Positions 35,856 through 43,959 of a stretch of DNA of 60,539 nt are shown here, piece after piece; position 1 is the stretch's first letter; the number at the start of each line of letters is the position of its first letter. Under the pieces are notes generated by a model. The model ran no database searches, was not told the DNA's origin, and saw nothing but the letters and a program-made list of their open reading frames with translations. Made by a program: the position numbers and the translations under genes. Origin of the DNA: Candidatus Bathyarchaeota archaeon BA1 (GTDB taxonomy: Archaea; Thermoproteota; Bathyarchaeia; Bathyarchaeales; Bathyarchaeaceae); NCBI GenBank assembly GCA_001399805.1, contig LIHJ01000032.1, forward strand, positions 1 to 60,539. The letters run 5' to 3'.

Positions 35856-36260
35856 ATGATCATGGTCGACCCAGAGGTTGAAGAGCTGTTTAAAGATGCT
35901 GAATCCCTTTATCGAGAATCGCTAAAGGATCTTGAAGCCAAGAGGATTAGAAAGGCTGCGGAAAATGCTTGGGCTGCCACTGTAAGGGCTACTGAAGCGT
36001 TGCTTGTCGCTAGGGGCAGAGAATATGAAAAGATAAGATGGCCAAGAGAAAGAAGATATGAGTTGGATGCGCTTTCAGTTGAGGATAAAACAATAGAGGA
36101 CTTGCGTATACCAGAAAGATATGGAAGTAGGGAAACCTTTCTCCACGGCTCCTGTTTTTACGAAGGCGCTTGTGAGCCCATAAGCACAGAAAGGAGAATT
36201 CGGGAAACGATAGACTACATAAAAGATGCTAAAAGAATAGTTTATGGAAAAGATAAGTGA
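35856..36260 (+). CDS. PaREP1/HEPN-like protein
   Basis: 134 residues, all-helical: VEELFKDAESLYRESLKDLEAK, RKAAENAWAATVRATEALLVARG, then a second helical half ending RETIDYIKDAKRIVYG. The AENAWAATVRATEALL segment matches PaREP1 proteins, a HEPN-related archaeal family often linked to mobile or toxin-antitoxin genes. It immediately follows tRNA-Ile on the same strand and starts the decayed island up to about 40.5 kb. An alternative ATG lies two codons downstream. Confidence 0.65.
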   Translation: MIMVDPEVEELFKDAESLYRESLKDLEAKRIRKAAENAWAATVRATEALLVARGREYEKIRWPRERRYELDALSVEDKTIEDLRIPERYGSRETFLHGSCFYEGACEPISTERRIRETIDYIKDAKRIVYGKDK

Positions 36261-36348
36261 AATCCTCTTCATTCGGCATAGAGCGAAATGTTCTCGGTGG
36301 AAAGCAGACTTTTATTTCTGATCGCCGAATTTTCTTGAAAACAAAACC

Positions 36349-36798
36349 TTATCTGAGGACTCTAATTAATTCTTCTGCTTGCCCCTTGTTTACGTACCTT
36401 CCCCTACGAGGCATTCTCTTTATTCCTAAGATTTTAGAAATTATGTTGAAGGAGACTGGCATAGAACCCTCATACAGGTTTTCAAACCTAATGAAGGTTA
36501 CTCTCTCCTTTCCTCGCATCAGATCTTCTTATTCTGCGTAGGAATTTAGGCAAGTCTCGTGGCCATAGGAATCCCATAACTTCTTAACGTCTCCAACAAT
36601 TCGTTCAATAAATTCCCCGAAACCTCAGACCTCTTTAAAGGGATGCACTACATAAAAGAAGATCAATTTGGCATCTTTGGGTCCAGCTGCTCCACCCTGA
36701 ATATACGCATGCATCGCTCTACCAGCTCTATTTAGATCACAAAACCGGATCCACCATTTCTCCTTAATCATGACAATGTACCCATATCGTTCGGACAT
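36349..36798 (-). pseudogene. PUA/EVE-like conserved protein with two in-frame stops
   Basis: One minus-strand frame from ATG 36798 (GGTGG upstream) to TAA 36349-36351 reads as a coherent protein of about 149 codons, broken by TGA at 36625-36627 and TAA near 36535. The pieces are EKWWIRFCDLNRAGRAMHAY...VVHPFKEV, then GFGEFIERIVGDVKKLWDSY, then EDLMRGKERVTFIRFENLYEG to the end. Segment order and spacing suit a PUA-fold (EVE/DUF365-like) family; the name is tentative. Both stops fit single-base changes. It is a nonsense-mutated pseudogene unless recoding occurs, for which there is no evidence. Confidence 0.65.
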
Positions 36799-37014
36799 CT
36801 CATCCACCAAGCTATATTGAATGACAATTTGGATTATTAGTCTTAATAATTTGCACAATTTTCATGGGCAAGTGAAGGCTTCAAGATGTTGAATGTATCC
36901 TCTTCTTTGGATAAGTTTATTAAGGACACTCACTCTGATATGAGCCATACAAGAACTGATTTTCGTTGAGAAATCTTGTTCTTGTTGAATCAAAAATAGA
37001 GGAGTGAATTTTAG

Positions 37015-37164
37015 ATGGCGTATAGAAGAGAGCCCAGGGAGATGCACAAGGCGGTCTGCGCTGACTGCGGAAAGGAATGCGAAGTCCCGTTCAAGCCAGA
37101 TCCGAGTAGACCAGTGTATTGCCGGGAATGCTGGGCGAAAAGAAGAGAGAGAAGAAGGTATTGA
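37015..37164 (+). CDS. CxxC zinc-finger small protein
   Basis: 49 residues from ATG 37015 with GGAG about 9 nt upstream. It contains CADCGKEC near the N-terminus and YCRECWAKRR near the C-terminus, i.e. two CxxC pairs separated by about 17 residues in a basic protein. This is the CxxC-x17-CxxC zinc-binding small protein family widespread in archaea. Function unknown; possibly nucleic-acid binding. Confidence 0.7.
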   Translation: MAYRREPREMHKAVCADCGKECEVPFKPDPSRPVYCRECWAKRRERRRY

Positions 37165-37277
37165 CGTTAGCCCCGCATCATTTCCTCCTTTTCAGAGAAG
37201 GTTCGATATCGAAGTGAGGGGACTCTCGTGGAATATGTTGACTAAATTGAGAGCCGAATGTTGTCCTATGCCAAGAT

Positions 37278-37481
37278 TTAGGGTTCGAATTTGTTTATTA
37301 TCTTCCTTTCCTTTTCACTGGTTATCTCTGCTACAACGTGTATGTGGTTTTCAAGTCCGGAGTTTTCGATTTTCCCCTTTAACAGCTCGTCTATTTGAAA
37401 GATCCCTGCGGAGTTTGACATTTCTATCCTTATTATTGGCATTTCTGTTCCTTTTCTTGATTTCTGTTTTCTAGCGGGCAT
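37278..37481 (-). CDS. Hypothetical protein, possible viral origin
   Basis: 67 residues (MPARKQKSRKGTE..., IIRIEMSNSAGIFQIDELL). The coding strand is A-rich and the residue pattern is alpha/beta; a second Met starts at residue 14. No motif is recognised. It lies in the island between the zinc-finger gene and the decayed toxin-antitoxin pair, with no Shine-Dalgarno evident. Confidence 0.35.
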   Translation of the reverse strand: MPARKQKSRKGTEMPIIRIEMSNSAGIFQIDELLKGKIENSGLENHIHVVAEITSEKERKIINKFEP

Positions 37482-37515
37482 GTGCTTCCGCTGTAGATAG
37501 TATTAATGTTTCTCT

Positions 37516-37692
37516 CTAAATCCTCTTGCCAGATTTTATGGTTTCTAGTGCGTTTCTGGTTTTAGGTTGGGCTGGAAATGGCGCTGGCTTCTTTAAGGAT
37601 TCTGGCGTAACGTCAGCGGTTAACCAGAATAGCCTTAGGTTCTCTTTCAGGTCCTCAAAGGTTAGCCTTTTCTCCTTCAGTAGAGTTAACAT
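37516..37692 (-). CDS. Hypothetical protein, doubtful
   Basis: About 58 residues from ATG 37692 (MLTLLKEKRLTFEDLKENL..., TPESLKKPAPFPAQPKT). The longer upstream frame is antisense to a DUF4258-like gene and looks spurious, so only this part is kept. No family is recognised. Confidence 0.25.
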   Translation of the reverse strand: MLTLLKEKRLTFEDLKENLRLFWLTADVTPESLKKPAPFPAQPKTRNALETIKSGKRI

Positions 37693-37741
37693 TACGGAAA
37701 TACGAGCAGAAAAACTGTCGAAATAGGTGGTGAGGCTTAAA

Positions 37742-37945
37742 ATGATTCTTGAAGGGATCAGAAATGCTGTGAAAAGGGGGCTGATTTTCTCAAGGCATGC
37801 AAAGTTTGAGATGGCAACTGAGGGAATCCTTATCAACGATGTTAAGGAGGTTCTGGAAACGGCTTAGTTGGTTGAGGGCTACCCAGAGGTCGAGGGCCTA
37901 ATCTCATAACTGTTTACGAGCCAAACTTATATGAATGGGGAAATG
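37742..37945 (+). pseudogene. DUF4258-type toxin remnant
   Basis: ATG 37742 opens MILEGIRNAVKRGLIFSRHA, then KFEMATEGILINDVKEVLET, the start of a DUF4258 (RelE/MqsR-like) protein. It meets TAG at 37865-37867, continues in frame as LVEGYPEVEGLIS to TAA 37907-37909, and then in another frame gives TVYEPNLYEW, which is the family's C-terminal motif. About 25 middle residues are missing. It therefore carries a nonsense codon, an internal deletion and a shift. It directly precedes a YgiT-type antitoxin remnant. Confidence 0.65.
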
Positions 37946-38153
37946 AGATGCGCATACTGTGGCGGGGAATGCAGAGAGGGGAAAGCGGATTACAACTCTC
38001 CTATCGGCATCATAGTTAAGGATCTCATTCTGCCCTGATTGTGAAAGATGCGGAGAGGCATATTTTCAAGAAAGGGAAGCCAAGGTGTTAGAAGAAATCG
38101 AACAAATCGCCAAAACAAAATTAGAAGCCATAAAGGTCATTGCTGGGACGTAG
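37943..38153 (+). pseudogene. YgiT-type (MqsA-like) zinc-finger antitoxin, frameshifted
   Basis: From ATG 37943: MRCAYCGGECREGKADY, then a frame change near 38030, after which CPDCERCGEAYFQ and a helical tail (VLEEIEQIAKTKLEAIK) run to TAG 38151-38153. The two CxxC pairs define the YgiT/MqsA zinc finger. The toxin-antitoxin order DUF4258 then YgiT is a known arrangement. The frame change (CTGCCCTGATTG region) is 1 nt. Both partners are broken, so the module is dead or its sequence is erroneous. Confidence 0.65.
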
Positions 38154-38472
38154 GGTCCTGCCCCCCTCAACGATCTAACCGACATAAGCACCTCATTCAT
38201 ATAACATTCTAGCTCGTCTAAGATATCACTGGATGGCTCTTTCTCGTACATTACTCTCCGCCATCCTAGAAGCCAGTTCCTCCCAACATGAGGATTAATG
38301 ATAATCTATTGGAACAAAATTGGCTTCATGCTCTCCTAGAAAGCTTAACCCACCCAAACCAAGTTTCCGTACATAAACAATTTATAATCAACGGTAAAAT
38401 TAAGGGTCAACTATAGATGGACGCGAGGGTTAGGTGCCGATGAGCTAAATAACAGCTTTTAATGGAACAAAG
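38154..38472. other. Gap without recognisable gene
   Basis: A 319-bp stretch with no recognisable protein. A 61-codon minus-strand frame at 38066-38251 overlaps the antitoxin remnant and looks spurious. The sequence near 38370-38400 is AT-rich. Confidence 0.3.
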
Positions 38473-38755
38473 GTGGTGTTAACTGAGGAAAGATGGAAAC
38501 ATATACTTGTGAGACATTCAGAATTGGAAATAAAATTAATAGGGTTATGGAGGCTGTTATGAGGCCTGACGAGTTATACATTGATCTAACCGGCGCGACT
38601 CATCCTTGAAGAGGTTGATTGATGAAGTGTCAGGGTACCTCGTGGTCATATATCGCAAGATAGATGGGGAAGGCTATATAAGAACCGCCTACTACATGAG
38701 TCTTAAGAGGAAGCAAAGGAGGTATAGGAGATTCAGAAGGTCGAAACCCTCCTAG
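38473..38755 (+). pseudogene. Barnase/RelE-like (PBECR-type) nuclease remnant
   Basis: Frames add up to one protein. GTG 38473 gives VLTEERWKHILVRHSELE; a second frame gives NKINRVMEAVMRPDELYIDL; a third gives KRLIDEVSGYLVVIYRKIDG and IRTAYYMSLKRKQRRY before TAG 38753-38755. The WKHIL.RH and LVV.Y..DG..RTAY blocks resemble phage-barnase/ColE5-like (PBECR) nucleases. At least two 1-nt shifts break it. The downstream DUF2283 gene is a frequent neighbour of such proteins. Confidence 0.45.
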
Positions 38756-38775
38756 ACATAGACGTAAGAGAGGTC

Positions 38776-38985
38776 TTGGAGAGAATAGAAAGAAAGTGTG
38801 GAGTGAGATTACCCAGGAAAGTGGTTATGGTAGATTATGGGGACGACGTAGGCGATCTCTACATAAAGTTTAAACATGCAAAACACACAGAGGGGGAACC
38901 AACAGACGACGGGCAGGCAATAATACATTACGACGAAAACGAAGATATAGCCGCAATAGAAATTTTAGATATAACAACCATCTAA
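38776..38985 (+). CDS. DUF2283-family protein
   Basis: 69 residues from a TTG (the coding sense may start a little upstream). The C-terminal part shows the DUF2283 pattern VDYGDDVGDLYIKF, IIHYDENEDIAAIEILD. The family consists of small single-domain proteins, often encoded next to a toxin-like nuclease, which fits the upstream remnant. Likely an antitoxin or accessory protein; function not established. Confidence 0.65.
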   Translation: MERIERKCGVRLPRKVVMVDYGDDVGDLYIKFKHAKHTEGEPTDDGQAIIHYDENEDIAAIEILDITTI

Positions 38986-39162
38986 AAGTTTAACTTTTTA
39001 AAACACTGCAAGAAATTTGGATGAACATAATTGGCACAGTTTGGCTCCACGAGTTGCCACAAATTTTGAGCCAGCGCCAGTTATGTTGGTGCATGTGCCA
39101 GCGCGCGGGTGGATGCGGGAAGTTGAGGCTCAATGGATTGAGGTGGTAAACACTTCTTCCTC

Positions 39163-39805
39163 ATGGGCCTCATCATAGGCTGCATAGATCCTGAGCTAGG
39201 CGACCTCGACTCACCCAACCCATACATTGATGATCTAGAAAAGGTTAAACCAAAACAACTAAAGGGATCATTCCACGCAGGGCTCGACTTAGGAAAACAG
39301 GTTGACCACAGCGTATTAGCCTTTATACAAAAAATCGACAATAAACGTCGACTCATCTACAAACACCAATTCCCCTTAGGAACCCCCTACTCAGACGTCA
39401 TCGGACATATAGCCAAAGCACACCAAATCTTCAACTTCCAGAAAATCTTAATAGACAAAACCGGCGTAGGCGACGCCCTCATAGATGAGATACAAGAAAT
39501 CGGAATCGAAAACATGGAAGGACTATTCCTAACAGACCAATGGAAAGAAGAGATATTCACGTATCTCAAGCTTTTGATGGAGCAGAAAAGGATCGGCATC
39601 CTCGGAGACGACAAGCAACTCATCGCACAAATCAGCGAACAACGATATGAATACCTGAGACCGAAAACAGCTCAAGAACGCATCCACCCTAAAATTTTGG
39701 CACCCAGCAGGCCGACATGACGACCAATTATTTTCCCTCACACTCGCTTGCTACGCCAGCAAAGAGGAGGAACCTGAACCATACCTGGCAGTGCTCCCAA
39801 GATAA
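39163..39805 (+). pseudogene. Phage/virus terminase large subunit remnant (nuclease domain)
   Basis: The open part encodes the C-terminal RNase H-like nuclease domain: GSFHAGLDLGKQVDHSVLAF, ILIDKTGVGDALIDEI. A 1-nt shift at the AAAATTTT run (39691-39698) exposes FWHPAGRHDDQLFSLTLACYA, the terminal motif of terminases, ending at TAA 39803-39805. Upstream of 39163 short coding traces remain (MREVEAQWIE), but the N-terminal ATPase domain with Walker motifs is absent. The ATG at 39163 is not a native start. It is a truncated, frameshifted prophage or virus gene. Confidence 0.75.
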
Positions 39806-39965
39806 AAACATAAGTTTTCCGCATTAAAAGGTGGCGCGCTACTTCTTGTACTGATTAAAGTATGGTAGGCGTGTAATCTAGTTGTTTTGAGAAGGCTATA
39901 GGCCTTCACGTCTTTTAGGAGGCATGACCCTCCAATAGAGTATTCCCATCCCCTTCATGAAAAGC

Positions 39966-40320
39966 CTATGTTATTGGAATAACTCGAACGCTATCCTCTC
40001 TGACTATAAGGAAGCAATTTTCTATCGGAATTTCGGCGGCTAGTAGATGTTCGATTATTTTGGCTATGTGTTGAGGGGTTCTTGGGATGAACCTTAATAA
40101 GATTATGCCTTTCACCTTAAGTTTCTCTTTAAATGCTAGTCTGCCGAAGTCCGTGTCAAACGTTATGATGACTCTGCTTTGTCTGTTTGCTAAGTTCAGT
40201 ACCTCTCTATCACTTAAGCTTGGCGAAATCTCTAAGATCGGGATTATGTCGATGCCTTTCCGCCTTAAGGGCCTCCACAGCTTTAATAGGTATGTTTTCG
40301 TCGGCTAGGAACCTGATCAA
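39966..40320 (-). pseudogene. DUF5615 PIN-like toxin, frameshifted
   Basis: From TTG 40320: IRFLADENIPIKAVEALKA, then a 1-nt shift near 40254-40268, then KGIDIIPILEISPSLSDREVLNLANRQ, VIITFDTDFGRLAF and a final FLIVREDSVRVIPIT before the stop at 39966-39968. These are the DUF5615 PIN-like nuclease motifs (catalytic Asp in LADEN and FDTDFG). The TTG overlaps the DUF433 stop (TTGA). As drawn, the toxin is inactivated by the shift. Partner antitoxin: 40317-40550. Confidence 0.75.
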
Positions 40321-40550
40321 GGTAGCGGATAAACCCTCTCTTCCTTCAAAATTTCAGTTGCATACTTTAAAACTGCGATTATGTCCTCCTTCCTAAGCTG
40401 AGGGTAATTCTCCAATATTATTTCAACGGTCCAGCCGTTAGCGAGGAAATCTAAAATTAACTCCACAGATATTCTGGTGCCTTTTATAATCGGTTTTCCA
40501 GCTAAGACGTTAGGATCAACAGCTATTCTGCTTCTCCAATCCTCAGTCAT
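40317..40550 (-). CDS. DUF433-family antitoxin
   Basis: 77 residues: RIAVDPNVLAGKPIIKGTRI, then VELILDFLANGWTVEIILENY, RKEDIIAVLKYATEIL. This is the standard DUF433 helix-turn-helix antitoxin that pairs with DUF5615 PIN-like toxins. Its stop overlaps the toxin start, implying translational coupling. The antitoxin is intact while the toxin carries a frameshift. Confidence 0.85.
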   Translation of the reverse strand: MTEDWRSRIAVDPNVLAGKPIIKGTRISVELILDFLANGWTVEIILENYPQLRKEDIIAVLKYATEILKEERVYPLP

Positions 40551-40687
40551 TTAAACACCAAGCATCATTGACTAACATGGCGTTATAAATGTTCGCATTC
40601 ATACGCATGAGCGCGCGCGGCCCGCTTAGAATATGTGCCTGAGTGGATGAAGAAGTTGGATCAAAAAGTCGTCAACGCATATCGCTG

Positions 40688-41986
40688 TCACTTAGTGCTT
40701 TCCATGATTTCCTTGAGGAGATTATTTATCTCAACCACTCTTTGCTCCCTTTTTTCCATGTCTCGCAGAACCACTTTTTCTTCTCTCAGCTCCTCTGGAC
40801 CCATGATGACAGCATGTGTAACTTTTCTCCTATCGGCATCTGATAAAGCCTTTGAAACCGTGCGCCCCATCACCTCAACCTCGACTGGTATTCTCGCCCT
40901 CCTCAACGTTGATGAAAGCTTTACAGCCCTCGCCTTTAACTCCTCGCTGATTGGGATTATCATAACATGCCTTGCTTTAACAATTTTTGGAGAAGACCTT
41001 TGCTTTTTCATGGCAAGCAAGAGGCGATCTACTCCAGGAGCTACCCCCACTGCTGGTGTTGGCTCCCCGCCAAAAAGCTCGATCAGTTTGTCGTAGCGTC
41101 CCCCGCCTCCAAGCGCGATTTCTATCTCCGGAATGTATGTCTCAAAAATCATCCCTGTGTAGTATTCTAGACCACGGGCAAACCCAGCCTCTATTAGTAT
41201 CTCAAGTTTAACGCCACCTTCCTGCGTTAACTTGATGATTTCCTGCAGGTTTTCCACAGCGGCGACTGCGCTCTCATAATCTTGAACATTGCGTTTTGCT
41301 TTATCAAGAATCTGGGACGCATCCCTTCCTCTCGTCTCAAGAATGTTTTTTAGGGTTGCTATGCACATCGGTGAAACACCCAATTGTTGCGTAGCTGTAA
41401 GTGCCTCTTCCCATCGTTTTTTATCAAGGAGCTGCATGATCCTATTGTGCTGCTCCTCCTCCACACCCTCTTGATTAATGATTCCCCGTAGGATTCCCAT
41501 GTGCCCAATCTTAAAGTAAGAGTTGCGTAGGCCGAGGCTTCCCATCAGGTCATTGGTGAGCATAAGTATCTCGGCGTCTGCTTCTGGTCTGCCGGAGCCG
41601 ATGAGCTCATAGTTGGTTTGCCAAAATTCTCGGAAGCGCCCGTATTGCGGCTCATCATAGCGGTAGAGGCTTCCCGCACAAAAGAGCTTTAGCGGCTTAG
41701 GCGCATACATCATTTTGGTGACCACCAGCCTAGCTATGGAGGCAGTGAACTCAGGTCGTAACGCTACCCTTCGACCGCCTAAGTCCTTGAAGGCGTACAT
41801 GCGCTCTCGAATTTCCTCGCCTGATTTTGCTGCCAAAAGCTCATATGATTCAATGACTGGAGTGATAACCTCCTCATAGCCATAGAGCTGAGCCAGTTCT
41901 CTTGAGACCTGCTCTATGTATTTCATCCCCTCTGCCTCCTTAGGCAAAAAATCCCTCATTCCCCTAACCGCTCTAAAAGTTGACAT
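40688..41986 (-). CDS. hisS: Histidyl-tRNA synthetase
   Basis: About 432 residues, class II aminoacyl-tRNA synthetase charging tRNA-His. Motif 2 region RPEFTASIARLV, the HisRS-specific FARGLEYYTGMIFE and the motif 3 region GGGRYDKLIELFGG are present. The C-terminal anticodon-binding domain follows (VMIIPISEELKARAVKL, HAVIMGPEEL). ATG 41986 (STFRAVRGMRDFLP) is preceded by GAGGTGGTGGG; the frame upstream to 42016 is not needed. It is intact, in contrast to its decayed neighbours. Confidence 0.95.
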   Translation of the reverse strand: MSTFRAVRGMRDFLPKEAEGMKYIEQVSRELAQLYGYEEVITPVIESYELLAAKSGEEIRERMYAFKDLGGRRVALRPEFTASIARLVVTKMMYAPKPLKLFCAGSLYRYDEPQYGRFREFWQTNYELIGSGRPEADAEILMLTNDLMGSLGLRNSYFKIGHMGILRGIINQEGVEEEQHNRIMQLLDKKRWEEALTATQQLGVSPMCIATLKNILETRGRDASQILDKAKRNVQDYESAVAAVENLQEIIKLTQEGGVKLEILIEAGFARGLEYYTGMIFETYIPEIEIALGGGGRYDKLIELFGGEPTPAVGVAPGVDRLLLAMKKQRSSPKIVKARHVMIIPISEELKARAVKLSSTLRRARIPVEVEVMGRTVSKALSDADRRKVTHAVIMGPEELREEKVVLRDMEKREQRVVEINNLLKEIMESTK

Positions 41987-42308
41987 CCCACCACCTCTAA
42001 CTAGGCATTCCAGCAATTACCGATATCTCATTAAACATCTTGGGCTTCTTAAAAAGAACTTCGGTCCGGAAACTGCGGTAAAAGTCTGAGATTTTAACAT
42101 TGTAGGCTCCGTCTTTAGGCGGGATTAAAGAACATAGGTTGAGATAGAAGGGTTGTGGTTTGATACCTAAGTGATTGAGGTTGCAGGGCTCAAGGATGAA
42201 CACAATCGCCTTTTATGAAGGCAACCCCCATGCTACACCACTCGCCCCTGAATAAAAGCAATTCCCAATAATATAAAATTTTTGCATAAGCTACTCGATT
42301 TTATGATT
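41987..42308. other. Gap upstream of hisS and downstream of the endA-like gene
   Basis: 322 bp with no credible gene. It includes an AT-rich block (AATAATATAAAATTTTT near 42265-42282) that could hold a promoter element for hisS on the minus strand. Weak frames here look spurious. Confidence 0.35.
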
Positions 42309-42866
42309 CTATTTCAAAGTTAATTGTGAAAGGGAGTAATACACCACTTCCCCTCTTCTATTTACAACAGCGAGAACCAGTTTCTTCTTTAGGCTTTGAA
42401 CATACTTTAAGGCCCGTGCTAATTCTTCCATAGAAATGGGTTGACCCTCCTGCATCCCAAAGATCAGGTACTTGGCGGTCTCCTTCCCATACTCCCCCCG
42501 CTCATACACACGAAAGTCTATTCCCAGCCCAAACCCCTCCCTCGCCACATATCCACGACCCCTCAAGTCTCGATAGATCAGGTACTTGAGCCAAGCATTC
42601 TCATCAACCTTCTGAAAACGACCCAGGACATCTTGAAAGCTCACCTCCTTTCCGGTTTTTTCATCCTCAATCTCCACGATCCCCTTACTTAGCAGAAATA
42701 GTGCCTCACAGAAGGTAAGCACCAACTTCCCATTTTCTGACACACCGTAACCACGGGAGGAAAGCCCATCAATGCCCTCGGGTGAAAAAACCAGAACGCT
42801 GTCATCCGTGAGGGAGGCCCTTATCTTAAGTTCAACCTCTCGACCGGCTTCAGCCTCTTGCTTCAC
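42309..42866 (-). CDS. endA: tRNA-intron endonuclease-family protein, catalytic His replaced
   Basis: 185 residues, the usual length of archaeal EndA subunits. The C-terminal nuclease domain has YLIYRDLRGRGYVAREGFG, the FRVY Tyr (about Y121) and the basic KKKLVLAVV Lys (about 160-162). Where EndA has the catalytic His (EHSVYLV-type), it reads KETAKYLI, giving Thr at about position 130. This suggests a non-catalytic structural subunit of a heterotetrameric (alpha-beta)2 endonuclease; the catalytic partner is not in the window. Such enzymes accept the non-canonical introns seen here. Direct evidence for the family is strong; the subunit role is inference. Confidence 0.85.
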   Translation of the reverse strand: MKQEAEAGREVELKIRASLTDDSVLVFSPEGIDGLSSRGYGVSENGKLVLTFCEALFLLSKGIVEIEDEKTGKEVSFQDVLGRFQKVDENAWLKYLIYRDLRGRGYVAREGFGLGIDFRVYERGEYGKETAKYLIFGMQEGQPISMEELARALKYVQSLKKKLVLAVVNRRGEVVYYSLSQLTLK

Positions 42867-42912
42867 AGTCGAAACCCCTGTCTTCTAATTTATTTTGTTA
42901 ATGTACTTTGGG

Positions 42913-43373
42913 TTAGAAATTAAGCTTTCTTAGTAATTCTTTAAGTGACTCGTTAAGTCGTTTCAATAGAACCTCCTTTAACTCTTTCGGCCTTGTTGTC
43001 ACGATCTTAACTTGGGAGGCGTCATGAAACTGGAGAAACCTGTTCAGCGTAGCCACCAATTCGGAAACAAAGTCTTCATGGAGGTGCTCTTCTTCCAAAA
43101 GCAAGGAATTGATGATCATGGTCTTGTTTTCCCTGTCCAACTTCGGACCGATCCTCCCGACAAACCTCGCACCATAGAGGACTGGCAAGACATAGTAGCC
43201 ATATTGCCTCTTCTCCGGAATCTTGTAAACCTCCCAGGCGTAATCAAAATCGAAGACCTCAGAGATAATCCAAGTCTTTCCCCATAACATAGTAAACGTG
43301 TTCAATCCCCTCGACCTTCACGGGATATATCTTTCCATCCTTAACCATCCCTTCAACTATTAAAAGAAACATC
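42913..43373 (-). pseudogene. AlkZ/YcaQ-like winged-helix DNA glycosylase remnant
   Basis: The C-terminal part (42913-43305) matches HTH_42/YcaQ proteins: FDFDYAWEVYKIPEKRQYGYYVLPVLYGARFVGRI. A second frame (to 43373) supplies the preceding segment LLIVEGMVKDGKIYPVKVEG. A 1-nt shift separates the two, and the N-terminal two-thirds (winged-helix repeats) are missing. The break lies next to the TnpB-like remnant that begins at 43385, so insertion of that element probably truncated the gene. AlkZ proteins unhook interstrand crosslinks. Confidence 0.6.
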
Positions 43374-43384
43374 GCCTAGACCGA

Positions 43385-43959
43385 TTGAACAGGCTGGTGT
43401 CGCAACTCCAGCAGTCAAAGAAGTATGAGACCTTAAAGCGGTTGAGGCATAAGGGAAGATGTGTCGCAGAATACTTTGATCGTCTATTCGCCAAGAAGTT
43501 GGCAGACCTATCTGGGCACAGCCTTGTTGTAGTCGGCTATCCAAAAGGCATCAAATACGATAACTTCAAAGGCAACGGGGAAAGGAGGTTAAGGCGACCG
43601 CTGACTCGGTGGAGCTACAACCGAATCGTAAGATTTATTGTGGAGGAAGGGGCTGAGAGGGGCCTGCCAACAGAGGTTGTTGATGAACGTTGGACTTCCC
43701 AAACATGCTGGAAGTGCGGTTCAAGAAAAACGGGGCGCACAAACCAATCCACCTTATGGTGCTGGGGGGCTGCTGTAGATTCTTCAACGCCGACTACAAC
43801 GCTGCGCTAAACGTCGGCCTGCCTCTTTTGGCCAAAGCCGCAGACCGAGGGGCTACAGTTGAGCTAGCCCAAACCGAGGATGAACAGGCAAGAGAAATAG
43901 TAGCCCGCAAGCTCGGAAGCCAACACTGTTCAGCGGTTGGTAGCTCACACATAACGTAT
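43385..43959 (+). pseudogene. IS200/IS605 OrfB (TnpB)-like fragment, frameshifted
   Basis: The C-terminal half of a TnpB/OrfB protein: KRLRHKGRCVAEYFDRLFAK, VVGYPKGIKYDNFKGNG and RWTSQTCWKCGSRKTG (zinc finger). After a run of six G (43763-43768) the frame shifts to FFNADYNAALNVGLPLLAKA, the RuvC III end. The N-terminal half, including the first RuvC Asp, is missing. It is thus a dead TnpB remnant. No inverted repeats or guide-RNA structure could be recognised. Confidence 0.7.

Noticed and set aside
36535..36627. Selenocysteine or other recoding at TGA/TAA in the PUA-like gene
   Set aside because: Two different stops, no visible recoding structure, and the surroundings are full of decayed genes.
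35731..40630. CGGCCC-A/G-CTTAG occurring at the tRNA-Ile 3' end and near 40617 as att sites
   Set aside because: Only 12 of about 13 bases match and the T-arm is not repeated; could be chance. Kept only as a hint for the island.
40632..40700. Short plus-strand frame starting VPEWMKKLDQKVV
   Set aside because: Runs antisense into hisS within 60 nt; at most a small remnant with no recognisable family.
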